Shown here piece after piece: positions 34,058-43,230 of a stretch of 64,000 nucleotides of DNA. Source of the stretch: an uncultured Bacteroidales bacterium (GTDB lineage Bacteria; Bacteroidota; Bacteroidia; Bacteroidales; Paludibacteraceae); the NCBI GenBank assembly GCA_900321605.1, contig ONWR01000003.1, forward strand, positions 1 through 64,000. The letters are read 5' to 3'. The position numbers and the translations under genes were made by a program. Below the pieces are notes generated by a model that saw only the letters and a program-made list of their open reading frames with translations, had not been told where the DNA came from and did no database searches. Every line of letters starts with the position of its first letter. Position 1 is the stretch's first letter.

Positions 34058-34490
34058 AGCCCAAGCCTATTGTGCAAAAGCGGAGCACTGTGCTGCCGAC
34101 GTGCGGCGTAAGTTATACGAATGGGGACTGCAAGATGCAGAAATAAAAGATTTCTCGCCCGAAGACGGGCTCGATATCGCCGATTTCATCGAAGAAAATC
34201 TCTACTCCGACCACTTCCTTGATGATGCACGTTTCTGTGCCGCCTATGTGCATGATAAGGTGGAGTATCAGTCTTGGGGACGACTGAAGATCCAAACGGG
34301 TCTACGTGCCCTCCAACTCCCTGAATCAGAGATCTCTCAAGCGCTGAAAAATATCGATGAAATCGCGTATTTTAGCAATTTGCGCAAACTCATTCGTTCC
34401 CGTTCTGCCGACTCCGAAGACAAACGTCTCCGTTTTCTCTCCCAACGCGGTTACACCTTCGATGAGATCAAAAAGTGTTCAGACCGTTAA
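34017..34490 (+). CDS. recX: Regulatory protein RecX
   Basis: A 157-aa helical protein with tandem three-helix RecX repeats: AKAEHCAADVRRKLYEWGL, then ENLYSDHFLDDARFCAAYVHDK with WGRLKIQTGLRAL, and a last repeat ending RGYTFDEIKKC. It inhibits RecA filament growth in the cytoplasm. It overlaps prmC by 41 bases and is read from the same promoter; its 3' end overlaps the convergent lipoprotein gene by 12 bases. Confidence 0.9.
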   Translation: MAKTELSKLEWLAKAQAYCAKAEHCAADVRRKLYEWGLQDAEIKDFSPEDGLDIADFIEENLYSDHFLDDARFCAAYVHDKVEYQSWGRLKIQTGLRALQLPESEISQALKNIDEIAYFSNLRKLIRSRSADSEDKRLRFLSQRGYTFDEIKKCSDR

Positions 34491-35948
34491 GACGTATTTC
34501 CTTAACCACGCATCGATATCCTCTATCCGAGGATCAACATGCTTGCGGACGATTTGTCTTCGATGATAAATCGTCTGTTTTTGTACATTGAGCACGATAG
34601 ACATATCGATGTCCGAAGCACCGATAATAGAGAGAATAGCAAACTGCATATCCGATTCGGTCAAGGCAGGATACTCTTTTTGCAAACGGCTTATAGCTCC
34701 GTCCAAAGCTTTGTCTATAGAGGCAATCAGCTCGTCCAGACTCTCTTTGTTCATCGTCAGTTTCTCGTCCCGATAGGTCTGCAACCATTTTGGAAACTCC
34801 ACTTCTTTGCCTCGCATTCGTTGCATCTCTATCTCACGCGTCAGACTCACTTTCTGTTGCAGCCGTTCCAATGCTAATTGTAACTGCTGTACGTATTTCT
34901 CCCGGAGTGCTTGCAGCTGTCCTGCTTGTTCGCGTCGGCGTTGCTGCCAATAGCGCCAAATGACTATAAACAAGATGATTAATGCTATAATCAGCAAGAC
35001 CAAGATGGCGGATATGATTCGTTGACCCCTTGCTTTTACTCGTTCGCTTTCCGCCATCAGTCGCTCGCGTGCGACATCGTAATGTAAGGATAGCGCGTAC
35101 GTGCGCGACCCTGCGTCGCGTTGCAGTTCGTCTATCTTTCTGTCGTATAGATCTAACAATAGGCGGTAGGCTTCATCTGCTTGACCGCGTTGAAGAAGGA
35201 TCTTGCTTTGCAGATAGGCGTAACTCTGCTCAAACCAATAGGTGTATGCCGAGTCTGTGGGGCGTAAACGCTCTAAATAGAAGGCGGCAGAGTCCGTAGC
35301 ATGTTTTGCTAAGAGCAGTTCCACGATCTCCGAATATCGGGTAGGAACCTTGTACTCTTCGGCTAACTGCTTGCAAACACTCAGACGGTGCGAGACGCTG
35401 TCGGGAAAACATATCTGATAGCGGTAAGCATCTATATCCAATAGCAGCAGATCACTCTTGGCTTCTTGCGCATACTGTTCTGCTTGTGCGAAATACCAAA
35501 GGACGCTGTCCTGTTCGCCGCCGGTGAGTGCCATCGTGCGGGCTATATCGCGATAGGCGCAAGCCAAATAAATGGTGTTGCTGTCCGGATTCAGTAGCGG
35601 AATAGCCTTGCGGTAATAACTCTGCGCGATGTCATACAGCATCTCGCTTTCCGAGGTGTTGCCTAATCGGAACCAAGTTAATCCCAATAACCGGTTTCTT
35701 CTCTCGGACTGCTGATGGTTGATGTCGGAAGGCTGAATAGTAAGCAAAATCTCCTCCGAACGCTTCAAGTATTCGGTTGAACTCTCGTACTGACTACTGC
35801 TGTTGGAGTATGTTCCCTGACGATATAATTCCTCCGCTTCGTCAAGCCGATTTTCTACGTTTGTAGAGCCAAATTGGCAACTCTGCAAGCAAAAAATCAA
35901 GCCCCAAAGCGCTATTTTTGAAACGCGTACAACTTTATTTTTAGTCAT
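34479..35948 (-). CDS. TPR lipoprotein with membrane helix, coiled coil and C-terminal HTH-like domain
   Basis: A 489-aa predicted sensor-regulator. The lipobox-like FCLQSC at residues about 20-25 suggests a lipoprotein start. TPR-like helices cover about 30-290 (for example AQSYYRKAIPLLNP), followed by one membrane helix (AILVLLIIALIILFIVIW), a long Gln/Arg-rich coiled coil and a C-terminal domain with helix-turn-helix-like SIVLNVQKQTIYHRRQIVRKH. Bacteroidales have many such TPR-TM-LuxR-like proteins that may link envelope state to transcription. The exact family is not known to me. ATG 35,948 is preferred to an upstream TTG. No clear promoter is seen. Confidence 0.75.
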   Translation of the reverse strand: MTKNKVVRVSKIALWGLIFCLQSCQFGSTNVENRLDEAEELYRQGTYSNSSSQYESSTEYLKRSEEILLTIQPSDINHQQSERRNRLLGLTWFRLGNTSESEMLYDIAQSYYRKAIPLLNPDSNTIYLACAYRDIARTMALTGGEQDSVLWYFAQAEQYAQEAKSDLLLLDIDAYRYQICFPDSVSHRLSVCKQLAEEYKVPTRYSEIVELLLAKHATDSAAFYLERLRPTDSAYTYWFEQSYAYLQSKILLQRGQADEAYRLLLDLYDRKIDELQRDAGSRTYALSLHYDVARERLMAESERVKARGQRIISAILVLLIIALIILFIVIWRYWQQRRREQAGQLQALREKYVQQLQLALERLQQKVSLTREIEMQRMRGKEVEFPKWLQTYRDEKLTMNKESLDELIASIDKALDGAISRLQKEYPALTESDMQFAILSIIGASDIDMSIVLNVQKQTIYHRRQIVRKHVDPRIEDIDAWLRKYVLTV

Positions 35949-36015
35949 ATTTTGTAAGTTATTGATTATCAATGGTCTTTATTTTGTTAAAATCGGCACT
36001 CGTACAACACCTAAA

Positions 36016-36047
36016 TTTGCACATGTCAAAAAAAAGCAGTACCTTTG
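36016..36047 (+). promoter_or_regulatory. Promoter of the surface-protein block at 36 kb
   Basis: TTTGC at 36,016-36,020, 19 bases, TACCTTTG at 36,040-36,047. The about 100-base leader contains a hairpin CTAATC/GATTAG (about 36,058-36,072). Confidence 0.9.
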
Positions 36048-36145
36048 CACCGGATTTCTAATCTTGGATTAGGGATCCTCGAACGATTGTTTCAAAATTT
36101 ATTTTGGAGCGCAAAATTAGTAAAACTTTTTAACATATGCAAATT

Positions 36146-38377
36146 ATGGAAAAGAAAAATTGTTTTTGTCTGCTTTTTGTAGCCTTTTTACTGTTAAAAG
36201 GAACATGCGCCTACGCGCAAAAGGTTTTTATTGACAGCGTTTATTATACGCTGGACAACACAGCCATGACAGCACAAATAGCGGTACAGAGTAGTAGTAC
36301 CGCCGTTGGTGACATCGTTATTAATGACACAGTGACGTACGAGGGCGCGAATTACGCGGTTACGAGTATGGCAGACGATGCTTTTGCCTATTGCAATCAA
36401 CTGACATCTATCGTATTGCCTCAAACCCTGCGTAATTTAGGTAAAAATGCTTTTCTGAGCTGCACGAGGCTTACCTCCTGTATCATTCCGGACAGTACGA
36501 TCACGGAGATTCCGTTTGAGGCGTTCTTGAAAGCAGGACTCATTGAGTTCCGCGTGCCGGAAGGCGTGACATATATCGAGCAACGTTCGTTTGAGCAGAT
36601 GCCCAACTTGCTGCGCATACACCTTGCTAATTCGGTGAAGTCTGTAAGTCCGTGGGCATTCTATATATTAGACGCGCTTCAAGATCCCATTTACAACGAC
36701 AGCATGTTTGTGTTGATGCCGATGAATTATCAAGGTGCCTATACGATACCGACGGGCATTCAGGCTATATGCAGTAGTGCTTTCTACGGATGTACAAAAA
36801 TTACGAGCCTTACCATACCGGAAGGCGTGAAGCGTATTGAACACTACGGGCTGATGTTCAGTCTCAATGCTGTCATTAAAACGCTCCATCTACCGGCTTC
36901 GTTGGAATATGTTACTCCAGGGGCGATTTTTGGCGGATCATTACGGAAAATCTCTGTTGCTGAAGGCAACACGCACTACACCACTTGGAACAACATGCTT
37001 ATGACTATCAACATGGATACCGTAATATGTTGTCCGGCGGCAATAAATGCCGCTTACACTTTGCCGGAAAGTGTCGTGCATGTTGCTGCTAGTGCTTTCT
37101 CTGTTTCCGCAGTTGATCTGACCATGACCAACGTGCGCTCTATCGGCGAATACGCTTTCGAGGCCAACAGCCTTGGGAAGTATGACAGCAACAGACATTA
37201 TGTCATACCTGAAACGGTGGAAGAAATAGGCGACGAGGCATTCTACCGCTCTTATTCCATGGAGCAGGTAACGATACCTTCCTCGCTTAAACAGATGGGT
37301 GAACAGGTATTTGCTGATAGTCCGAAGCTCAAGAAAGCAATCATCAATAGTCCCATGATCGGTAAAGGACAATTCCGAATCTGCAATAATCTGGAAATCA
37401 TTGAGATAGGTGACAGTCTCAGAGAGATAGGCGCTTATGCTTTCCATAAATGTCCCGCACTATGGTACATCCGGATGCCGAAAGCCAACGCGCATTTCCG
37501 CGCGATAGACGGGGTGCTCTATTCGGCAGACACGACGGCGTTGGCGCTCTATCCGTGCAAGCATGACGGAGAGGAGTTCGTGCTACCGGAAGAAGTAAAC
37601 ACCTTGCGTTCCTCTTCGCTCAGAGCGGTGAAGCTCCGTAAGCTGGTATTGCCGAAAGGTCTGAGTCTAATAGAGAACGAGTTGTTCGGCGGCTATTACT
37701 TGGGTAACGATGACACACCGCTGCTTGATACCATTGTGGCTCCGATGATGTCTGTTCCAGCGGCACAAAGTAATTCGTTCAATCTTCTTAACCAAGCACA
37801 AACGGTGCTTTTAGTACCTTGTGACTCGCTTGCGGAGATCTATCGTGCCAACAGCATCTGGAGGGGCTTTAACATCCAAGTGGACAGTACACTTCTGGAG
37901 CTGCCGGAAAAAGAGCAGGAAGTAGGGACGCAACCCGACGAGCACAGTGTGCAGTTCACATGGCCGGCCGTGGAAGGAGCCACATACTATACTCTCATCA
38001 TCTGGGCGAATGAAGAGCGCACGGAGAAGATTTGTACGCTGACGTTCAACTCCATGGGACAGCTCGTTGAGATCGACTTCTCCAAGCACGCACCTGTACG
38101 TCGGGCGATGAACACCGCTGCTTCCTTCTCGTTCCGTTACAACGGTTTGAGTGAGGGCACCGACTATTGGTTCACGATGACAGCCTCCGATGATAACAAC
38201 AATGAACTCTATTCCGCATCCGGTTCATTCAAAACACTTGGTGAAACTGGGACTACAACGTATTTAGACCAAATCCCGAGTGACCAAGTACAATGCACAA
38301 AGGCGCTGCGCGACGGACAAATCTATATAATGTACAAAGGGACAATGTACAATGTACAAGGAAACCGGATAAAATAA
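36146..38377 (+). CDS. BspA-like leucine-rich-repeat surface protein
   Basis: A 743-aa secreted protein. The signal peptide (NCFCLLFVAFLLLKGTCAYA) is almost identical to that of the next gene. LRR_5-type repeats cover about residues 60-560 (patterns like AFAYCNQLTSIVLPQTL), followed by an Fn3-like domain (about 595-700: VQFTWPAVEGATYY) and the shared tail (LRDGQIYIMYKGTMYNVQG). BspA-like proteins bind host or bacterial surface ligands. ATG 36,146 is chosen over 36,137 by comparison with the next gene. The 3' about 70 bases are nearly identical to the tail copies at 43,150 and 45,220. Confidence 0.88.
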   Translation: MEKKNCFCLLFVAFLLLKGTCAYAQKVFIDSVYYTLDNTAMTAQIAVQSSSTAVGDIVINDTVTYEGANYAVTSMADDAFAYCNQLTSIVLPQTLRNLGKNAFLSCTRLTSCIIPDSTITEIPFEAFLKAGLIEFRVPEGVTYIEQRSFEQMPNLLRIHLANSVKSVSPWAFYILDALQDPIYNDSMFVLMPMNYQGAYTIPTGIQAICSSAFYGCTKITSLTIPEGVKRIEHYGLMFSLNAVIKTLHLPASLEYVTPGAIFGGSLRKISVAEGNTHYTTWNNMLMTINMDTVICCPAAINAAYTLPESVVHVAASAFSVSAVDLTMTNVRSIGEYAFEANSLGKYDSNRHYVIPETVEEIGDEAFYRSYSMEQVTIPSSLKQMGEQVFADSPKLKKAIINSPMIGKGQFRICNNLEIIEIGDSLREIGAYAFHKCPALWYIRMPKANAHFRAIDGVLYSADTTALALYPCKHDGEEFVLPEEVNTLRSSSLRAVKLRKLVLPKGLSLIENELFGGYYLGNDDTPLLDTIVAPMMSVPAAQSNSFNLLNQAQTVLLVPCDSLAEIYRANSIWRGFNIQVDSTLLELPEKEQEVGTQPDEHSVQFTWPAVEGATYYTLIIWANEERTEKICTLTFNSMGQLVEIDFSKHAPVRRAMNTAASFSFRYNGLSEGTDYWFTMTASDDNNNELYSASGSFKTLGETGTTTYLDQIPSDQVQCTKALRDGQIYIMYKGTMYNVQGNRIK

Positions 38378-38397
38378 TCATCAAAAATAGTAGAGTT

Positions 38398-41300
38398 ATG
38401 AAAACGAAAAATGTTTTTTGTCTGCTTTTTGTGGTGTTTTTGCTATTAAAAGGAACATGCGCCTACGCGACGCCTTGGAACGGCGCAACGACTGCACCGG
38501 GTCTGTTGGGAACGACCTATACCGTCACTACGGCGGAACAGCTGGCGTGGGTGGCGCAGCAGAGCCAGACGGATGACTTCGCCGGTTATACCATCCGTCT
38601 GGAAGCGGACATTGACCTCGGCGGCGCGCAGGAGACCCCTCCGAGCTGGACGCCGATAGGCAATGCGGCACACCCGTTTATGGGCGAACTGGACGGCAAC
38701 AACCATGTGATATACAACCTGTATATCCTCAATTCGTTTCCTAGCGGTGCGGGGCTGTTTGCCGAGACAGGAGTCAGTGCGGTGATTCATCATACGGGTC
38801 TTGCGCAAGGTCAGATCATGACCGACGCGACGAGCAATGTGGGCGGTTTCATCGGGATAAATCGCGGCTACCTGCACCACTGCTTCAACATGGCGCAGAT
38901 CATTGCGCACAACGGGGACAATGTGGGTGGTCTGACGGGGACCAACTATGGTCAGATAGCGTACTCGTACAACACGGGTATCATCACCGACGCCAACAAC
39001 CATGTAGGCGGTCTGGCAGGCGTGAACAAAGCCTCCGCGGTGCTGAACGAGTGTTACAACACGGGTTACTGCAAGGGTTCCGACCATGCCGGCGCCCTGT
39101 TCGGTCTGAACGAAGCGCCCGCTTCACAGCTCACCCGTGTCTATTTCGACCAGCAGGTCACCCGGACCTACGTCACCGGCTACGGAGTGAACGATGTGCT
39201 GGACAACACCCTCTATGCCGTGGAGAAAACAGGCACTTTCACTTCCAAGAACAACCCCTTCAACCAACTGCCGGAGTGGAACATCATCCGTGACGGGTAC
39301 TACCGCTATCCCCGTCTGCAATGTTTCGGAGACCATGAGGCGGCACTGGTGTCCGTCAACTGCATCCTACTGGACGCGGACAATCTGCCGGTCGAGCGCG
39401 CCGAAGGAGTGGGCGCTCCGAAGGAAGGCAACGCGCCGCGCAAGCAGTTCGCTCTGTTCGGTGCCAGCGGTTCCGTGTGGTTCTCGCCGAGCGACGAGGT
39501 CATCCATATACGGAGCAACAGCACGGCGGAGGTCGTCCGTCCGTGCGGCAATCAGGAAGTGATCCTCACGGTCACGGAAGGCAGTACCACCAAGCAGATT
39601 TACACCATCGTCAAAGGCTATGAGAAGTTCGACGCCGGCAGGATGGAGGGCGTGAAGACTGCCTGCTGGCGAGAGGAGACCAAACTGATCTCCGCCAACC
39701 ATGACGGCAAGGAACCCTTGGGCGGCAAGGATGACGAACAGGGCGGCGTGTACGGCTACCAGTACATGATTATCCGCGACACGGTGGTCTATGACGAACA
39801 CATGAACCCCGTATCCTATACGCCGATGGACACGTTCTATATGGAGCACAAGCCATACAGCAACTGGAACATGCCGACAGATGTCTCCGGAACGTACGCT
39901 TTCAGGCGCTACACTCATGACTACCAGTGCAAGACGGACTGGACGGAGTCGCCCGGACGGGTCTATATGACGGTTCTCGGTGATTTCGACGCCGGCAAAC
40001 TGTACGATAAACCCGACACGCTGTACGGCGTACTGCCCATCACGTTCACCATAGAGAGCGAACGGGACGCGTCGGGCGGTGCAGGGATATTCAGCTACTT
40101 GTGGAAGATGAAAACGGAAAAAGAGACAAAGAATCCGCTCTATATAGACGGCGTGCCGGTGAACACCGCGTCTTTCAACTTCACGTTCGAGCAACCGGGT
40201 ACCTATGTGTTCACACGCCGCGCGAGCGATGCGATGTGCAGTACCAGCCCCATCGAGTCGGAATCGCCGCATACCGTGGTGGTGTACGAGGCGATTGACC
40301 CTGGGGCGGTGGACTCGTTCGCCATGACCCTATGCAATCCGAAATACTATGGTTCCATCGAAGAAAAATCCCCTGTTTCGGGCGGTAACGGCAATTATAT
40401 TTACCGCTGGACATGCAACGGCGAAGCCATGCTGCACAGCGACACCGTCAGCCTGCCGCTCAACGATTTTGTGATGACGAACGGCAGCAGGTATGTCTTC
40501 CGCCGTCAGGTGAAGGATGACAGCGGTCTCATGGACTGGCTCACTTCGGAGGGGGCGGTGACGCTGTTCGCGGACGGGCTGAGCGACTCCTGCATGGCGG
40601 TCTGCTCGCAGAAGAAGACCGTGAACGTGACGGTCTGCATGTCCGACCTGCCCTATACGGACACCTATACGTTCATAGACGGCCACGCGGAGACCTACAC
40701 GCTGAGTGCGGACAACGAAACGGTGGTGATGCACGACCATACGATAGACGGCTGCCCGATGGAGGTGAGTATCGTCTGTCAGGCGTCCGCCGTTCCGGTG
40801 GTGGACATACAACCGGTGGTGGACCTCTGCCCGTCCGATTCCGCCCTGACCATCCTTTTCGCCGTCCGCGAAGGTAAACCCGACCGATACGACCTTGTCT
40901 TCCCCACCGACGCACAGCAGGCAGGCTTTGTCTCCCGTACAGGAGAGACCCTTCCGGCAGACGGACGGATAGCTGTTCCGATGCCTCAGGGCGTGTCCGC
41001 AGGCACGTATTACATGTCCGTCGTCTTCTATGCCGGCAAAGGCAACTGGTCGTGCAAGAGTGAGACCTACTTCTTCCCTTTCACGCTGCTCACGGACGGT
41101 TTCGTGCACCGCAAGTGGAATGACGTGGTTTTCGTGGACAGCAGTGACAAGAACTGTGAGCCGGATTGTGACGGCGACCTGCAATTCACTGCTTATCAAT
41201 GGTACAAGGACGGGGAACGCGTAGAAGGAGCCACCGGGCAGTACTACCACGAGACAGGCGGTCTGAACGGGTTCTACCAGGTGGAGATGACCGGTTCGGA

Positions 41301-41469
41301 CGGCACCGTCTATCGCAGCTGCGTGTATGAGATGCGTCCGACGGAAGGAATAGACCAAGTACAAAGGGACGATGTACGATGTACGAAGGTCATCCGGGAC
41401 GGACATCTGTATTTGATGGTCGGGGAGAAAATCTATAGTGTTTTCGGACAGGAAATCAAAGGCTTATGA
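38398..41469 (+). CDS. Giant secreted protein with GLUG-type repeats and PKD-like domains (partner of downstream barrel)
   Basis: A 1023-aa protein. ATG 38,398 gives a signal peptide matching that of the preceding gene. GLUG-like repeats (NVGGLTGTNYGQIAYSYNTG, residues about 130-250) resemble those of IgA-peptidase-type surface proteins. Two PKD-like domains (around 580-780), a CPDSD-type Cys region and the penultimate module with FTAYQWYKDGE follow, then the shared tail. The stop overlaps the start of the OmpA-type gene (ATGA), so the two are made together. The stretch 38.5-42.8 kb is visibly richer in G+C than its LRR neighbours (sample lines 53-60% against 43%), a possible sign of separate origin. 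Confidence 0.82.
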   Translation: MKTKNVFCLLFVVFLLLKGTCAYATPWNGATTAPGLLGTTYTVTTAEQLAWVAQQSQTDDFAGYTIRLEADIDLGGAQETPPSWTPIGNAAHPFMGELDGNNHVIYNLYILNSFPSGAGLFAETGVSAVIHHTGLAQGQIMTDATSNVGGFIGINRGYLHHCFNMAQIIAHNGDNVGGLTGTNYGQIAYSYNTGIITDANNHVGGLAGVNKASAVLNECYNTGYCKGSDHAGALFGLNEAPASQLTRVYFDQQVTRTYVTGYGVNDVLDNTLYAVEKTGTFTSKNNPFNQLPEWNIIRDGYYRYPRLQCFGDHEAALVSVNCILLDADNLPVERAEGVGAPKEGNAPRKQFALFGASGSVWFSPSDEVIHIRSNSTAEVVRPCGNQEVILTVTEGSTTKQIYTIVKGYEKFDAGRMEGVKTACWREETKLISANHDGKEPLGGKDDEQGGVYGYQYMIIRDTVVYDEHMNPVSYTPMDTFYMEHKPYSNWNMPTDVSGTYAFRRYTHDYQCKTDWTESPGRVYMTVLGDFDAGKLYDKPDTLYGVLPITFTIESERDASGGAGIFSYLWKMKTEKETKNPLYIDGVPVNTASFNFTFEQPGTYVFTRRASDAMCSTSPIESESPHTVVVYEAIDPGAVDSFAMTLCNPKYYGSIEEKSPVSGGNGNYIYRWTCNGEAMLHSDTVSLPLNDFVMTNGSRYVFRRQVKDDSGLMDWLTSEGAVTLFADGLSDSCMAVCSQKKTVNVTVCMSDLPYTDTYTFIDGHAETYTLSADNETVVMHDHTIDGCPMEVSIVCQASAVPVVDIQPVVDLCPSDSALTILFAVREGKPDRYDLVFPTDAQQAGFVSRTGETLPADGRIAVPMPQGVSAGTYYMSVVFYAGKGNWSCKSETYFFPFTLLTDGFVHRKWNDVVFVDSSDKNCEPDCDGDLQFTAYQWYKDGERVEGATGQYYHETGGLNGFYQVEMTGSDGTVYRSCVYEMRPTEGIDQVQRDDVRCTKVIRDGHLYLMVGEKIYSVFGQEIKGL

Positions 41470-42848
41470 AACGGGTTGTTTATCTGATGACCGTATTGGT
41501 GGTCAGTTGCGGGCTGTACGCCCAAAAGCATTATATCGACCTGCACGCCGGAGTGGGTGTGGGCAGTTGGGGTTATACGCTCCAAGGCGGTTCTACACAG
41601 TTCGGAAACACCTATAGTGCCGGGGTGGGTTACACCTGGTTTTTCCATCCCTGTGTCGGTCTGCAGACCGGCGTACAGGCGGTGCGCCTCTCGTCCTACG
41701 GATCGCTGACGGAGGGCGTCGAGTACGGTCCGCTGACGGATTATCAGGGGGAACAGTACATGCACCGCGTTGCGCTCTCCGGCTGGCGCGAACAGCAGGA
41801 AGGCTGGCTGCTTGAGGTGCCGCTTGGTCTGCGTTTCCGTTATTTTGCAGACGAGGAAAGCCGCGTCGGACTGCATGCTGCTTTCGGTGCTTCTCTGGCA
41901 GTGCCGGTTCATGCCGTGTACCGCGTTTCGGGAACAGCCGCCCATTCGGCATGGTACGAATGGTGGCAGCTGGAACTGCATGACCTGCCCGGACGCTTCG
42001 GAACGGAGGACGTGAAACAGGAGGAGAGTTGCAAGTCACTCCTCGCCACTTTCAATGCCATGGCGTACGCGGAGTTGGGTATGGCTTTCCGTGCCGGACG
42101 GCGCACGCAGATTGTCCTTGCCGCCTATGCGCAGTACGGCATTACGGACTTTTCCAAGGTCAAAAAAGAGGAGCGCACGACTTTGGGTTTTGCCAACAAG
42201 GAGAACGGTTATACGTTCATGCCGGAGTACCATGGACTGCTCGGAACGGACTGCGTTGCGGCGATGCGTCCTTGGACGGCTGGGCTCAAAATCGGACTGT
42301 CCGTATGGCCCGGCAAGACGGACGAGCAGAAAAAGAAGCAGCTGAAGAAACTGGCGGAGCAGTATCCGAAACTGATGCCGGTCCGCGAACAACACGACAC
42401 CGTCTATCTACGCGACACCGTGTATATGCGTGACACCCTTGTGCTGCATGACACCGCCGTGTTGAGCGATATTGAGCAAAAGATGCCGATGACGCGCGAA
42501 CAGGCGCAGCTGGACGAACTGCTGTCCTCCGCCGTCATCTGGTTCCATTTCGACGAGTACAAGCCTGTCCTCGAACCGGCTTATATCCTCGATTCCGTGG
42601 CGGCGATGATGCAGCGTCATCCGAGCTTGCGTATTCAGGTGAACGGACATGCGTGCAGCATAGGCACCGAGCGTTACAACAAACGCCTTGCCTTGCGCCG
42701 TGCGCAGGCCGTGGCGGCGCTGCTGGAACAGAAAATGGTCAGCAGAAAACGCATGAAAGTGGCATCCTACGGCGCGTCACAGCCCTACCGATATAATCCG
42801 AAGCACTCCTATGCCAAGGACCGCCGCGTGGAGATCATTCCGGAATAA
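41466..42848 (+). CDS. Outer-membrane beta-barrel fused to OmpA-type peptidoglycan-binding domain
   Basis: A 460-aa protein with signal peptide (cleaved near CGLYAQ). The N-terminal about 280 residues are a beta-barrel, homologous to the barrels at 51,493 and 55,068 (YTWFFHPCVGLQTGV compared with YAYFFHPNWGVGAGL). A linker with VYLRDTVYMRDT repeats leads to the OmpA C-terminal domain (about 350-460; IQVNGHACSIGTERYNKRLALRRAQAV shown in part, catalytically silent but peptidoglycan-binding). Its ATG overlaps the stop of the giant protein gene. Confidence 0.88.
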   Translation: MKRVVYLMTVLVVSCGLYAQKHYIDLHAGVGVGSWGYTLQGGSTQFGNTYSAGVGYTWFFHPCVGLQTGVQAVRLSSYGSLTEGVEYGPLTDYQGEQYMHRVALSGWREQQEGWLLEVPLGLRFRYFADEESRVGLHAAFGASLAVPVHAVYRVSGTAAHSAWYEWWQLELHDLPGRFGTEDVKQEESCKSLLATFNAMAYAELGMAFRAGRRTQIVLAAYAQYGITDFSKVKKEERTTLGFANKENGYTFMPEYHGLLGTDCVAAMRPWTAGLKIGLSVWPGKTDEQKKKQLKKLAEQYPKLMPVREQHDTVYLRDTVYMRDTLVLHDTAVLSDIEQKMPMTREQAQLDELLSSAVIWFHFDEYKPVLEPAYILDSVAAMMQRHPSLRIQVNGHACSIGTERYNKRLALRRAQAVAALLEQKMVSRKRMKVASYGASQPYRYNPKHSYAKDRRVEIIPE

Positions 42849-42879
42849 GTACAAAATATGCCAAAATGAACGGAAATGA

Positions 42880-42911
42880 TTTGCATATATCAAAAAAAAG
42901 TATTATATTTG
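42880..42911 (+). promoter_or_regulatory. Promoter of the tandem BspA genes
   Basis: TTTGC at 42,880-42,884, 19 bases, TATATTTG at 42,904-42,911. No other promoter is seen before 43,231 or 45,301. Confidence 0.85.
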
Positions 42912-43008
42912 CAGCGTAGTTTTTTCGAGAACGTAAAAAACGCGTGTAATTTACTGAAAATAAAATGAATAGGACGATTTAAGAAAGAACAAAGTCTAGG
43001 ATGATATA

Positions 43009-43221
43009 GTGGTGATACACATCCGGGGACGCAATGCAGAAGAAAAAGCAGTAGAAAGCACCCACGGTTCGTTCCGCACAAAAGGAGAGGGCGAAAGTAC
43101 AGAAGGCCTCATGGATGTACAAGGGGACGATGTACAATGTACAAAGGTGCTTCGCGACGGACAGATCTATATAATGTACAAAGGGACAATGTACAATGTA
43201 CAAGGAAACCAGATAAAATAA
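43009..43221 (+). pseudogene. Orphan C-terminal tail of a deleted BspA-like gene
   Basis: An open frame ends with the complete shared tail (LRDGQIYIMYKGTMYNVQGN) but has no signal peptide, repeats or convincing start (only GTG). The 3' 75 bases are nearly identical to the tail of the gene at 43,231, and the sequence after the stop is identical to that after the next gene's stop. A promoter lies just upstream. It looks like the remnant of the first member of a tandem array whose body was deleted. The rest of 42,849-43,008 holds only the promoter and leader. Confidence 0.75.
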
Positions 43222-43230
43222 TATACGATC

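Noticed and set aside
40330-41406. 358-aa frame opposite the 38.4-kb giant protein
   Set aside because: His/Val/Arg-rich shadow of a G+C-rich gene; no start signal.
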